The translations under genes were made by a program, and so were the position numbers. Positions 5,084 through 5,816 of a stretch of DNA of 5,816 bases are shown in pieces; position 1 is the first letter of the stretch; each line of letters opens with the position of its first letter. The notes beneath the pieces were generated by a model. That model saw nothing but the letters and a program-made list of their open reading frames with translations. It had not been told where the DNA came from and made no database searches. Source of the DNA: Caldifarciminota bacterium 4484_18 (GTDB lineage Bacteria > Hydrothermota > UBA3073 > NMUJ01); assembly GCA_002256535.1 (NCBI GenBank), contig NMUJ01000045.1:1-5816 (forward strand), in the 5' to 3' direction.

Positions 5084-5816
5084 GTATCAAGCGTGAGGTG
5101 ATACATCCGTTGGATCCATACCTGCGGACGGAGCGGTTTCCACACATATGGTGTCCGGGTTGTGGTATAGGTGTGGTCATAGGTGCATTTCTACGTGGAT
5201 GGCTTGAAACCAACATACCACGTGAGAAGCTGGTTGTGGTCTCAGGTATCGGATGTACCAGCCGTGCACCAGGATATTTATTGTTTGATACATTCCATGC
5301 AACCCATGGTAGGGGGATACCGTTTGCAACGGGGTTGAAGATAGCGAACCCCGACCTCACTGTGGTGGTGATTGCAGGCGATGGTGACCTCTTCAGTATA
5401 GGGGGTAACCATTTCATACATGCAGCACGTAGGAATGTTGATTTAACCATCATCTGTGTGAATAACTTCAACTATGGGATGACAGGTGGACAGATGGCAC
5501 CTACAACACCTATGGATAGTAAGACAACTACCTCACCGTATGGTAACATAGAGCAGCCGTTCAACCTTGTCCATCTTGCAGTATCGGCGGGTGCAATCTA
5601 TGTAGCACGATGGACCACATACCATGTTAGGCAATTACAACGTTCCATAAAGGAGGCACTACTAAAGAAGGGGTTTAGCTTTGTGGAGGTGTTGAGCCAA
5701 TGTCCGATAAACTTTGGTCGACGTAACCAGTGGCCAGACAGTGTGTCGATGTTAAAGTATTTCAAGGAACATTCCCAAATACGTAAGGAGGAGCCACCCG
5801 AAGCTGCTGAGATTAC
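5080..5816 (+). CDS. korB: 2-oxoacid:ferredoxin oxidoreductase, beta subunit (KorB-like), cut by right edge
   Basis: First 245 residues; homologues are usually about 270-300, so only the C terminus is missing. It carries thiamine diphosphate and the [4Fe-4S] cluster of the enzyme. Seen: CPGCG at 25-29, GIGCTSR around 56-62 and C208 in SQCPINFG, making the four-cysteine cluster set (C25, C28, C59, C208) known from these enzymes; the ThDP/Mg motif starts GDGD at 100-103 and ends NN at 128-129; MTGGQMAPTTP (134-144) and TTTSPYGNIEQPF (149-161) follow. It starts in a 4-base ATGA overlap with korA with a good GGAGG, so the subunits should be made in equal amounts. Lys is always AAG (10 of 10) and Ile mostly ATA (13 of 20). 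A gamma (korC) or ferredoxin-like subunit (korD), if any, is not in the window and would have to lie downstream or elsewhere. Confidence 0.94.
   Translation, partial: MSIKREVIHPLDPYLRTERFPHIWCPGCGIGVVIGAFLRGWLETNIPREKLVVVSGIGCTSRAPGYLLFDTFHATHGRGIPFATGLKIANPDLTVVVIAGDGDLFSIGGNHFIHAARRNVDLTIICVNNFNYGMTGGQMAPTTPMDSKTTTSPYGNIEQPFNLVHLAVSAGAIYVARWTTYHVRQLQRSIKEALLKKGFSFVEVLSQCPINFGRRNQWPDSVSMLKYFKEHSQIRKEEPPEAAEI

Noticed and set aside
5061..5471. 136-codon minus-strand frame across the korA/korB junction
   Set aside because: Opposite the cluster-binding and ThDP motifs of korB, with no independent support.

Overview
The window is gene-dense bacterial chromosome with housekeeping content. It holds ten protein genes in two divergent, tightly packed operons that meet at one short intergenic region (about 2802-2890). 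There is no sign of a mobile element, CRISPR array, tRNA or rRNA. The ribosomal proteins (S6, S18, L9), the SSB with an acidic LPF tip, and ClpC show that the organism is a bacterium. KorA/KorB (ferredoxin-dependent 2-oxoacid oxidation) suggest anaerobic or microaerophilic metabolism. In korB all ten Lys codons are AAG and 13 of 20 Ile codons are ATA, a bias often seen in thermophiles, but this is weak evidence. The phylum cannot be fixed from sequence reading alone.

Minus strand, reading leftwards from about 2801: rpsF (S6), ssb, rpsR (S18), rplI (L9), a DUF151/BFN 'bifunctional nuclease' gene, and clpC, which runs off the left edge. Genes in this run are separated by 0-2 bases or overlap by up to about 20, so it almost certainly forms one transcript. 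It joins ribosome assembly and single-strand DNA binding to a AAA+ protein-quality-control unfoldase. In many bacteria rplI is followed by dnaB, which is not seen here.

Plus strand, reading rightwards from about 2891: a PaaI-like hotdog thioesterase, lipA (lipoyl synthase), and korA and korB (alpha and beta subunits of a 2-oxoacid:ferredoxin oxidoreductase), with korB cut by the right edge. All three junctions overlap (23, 22 and 4 bases). The set points to 2-oxoacid/acyl-CoA metabolism. Its KorB partner makes reduced ferredoxin, which could in principle supply electrons for the radical-SAM reaction of LipA.

The divergent intergenic region is the most interesting part. Each strand has a TTGAC(A/C)-N16-TATTT(A/T) promoter-like element placed so that transcription would begin at or within a few bases of the first ATG, so both operons may be leaderless. 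A 22-bp near-perfect palindrome lies between the two -35 boxes and overlaps one of them, as expected for a shared operator. KorA also appears to lack an internal segment of roughly 50-60 residues found in typical homologues. No clearly new multi-gene system is seen.
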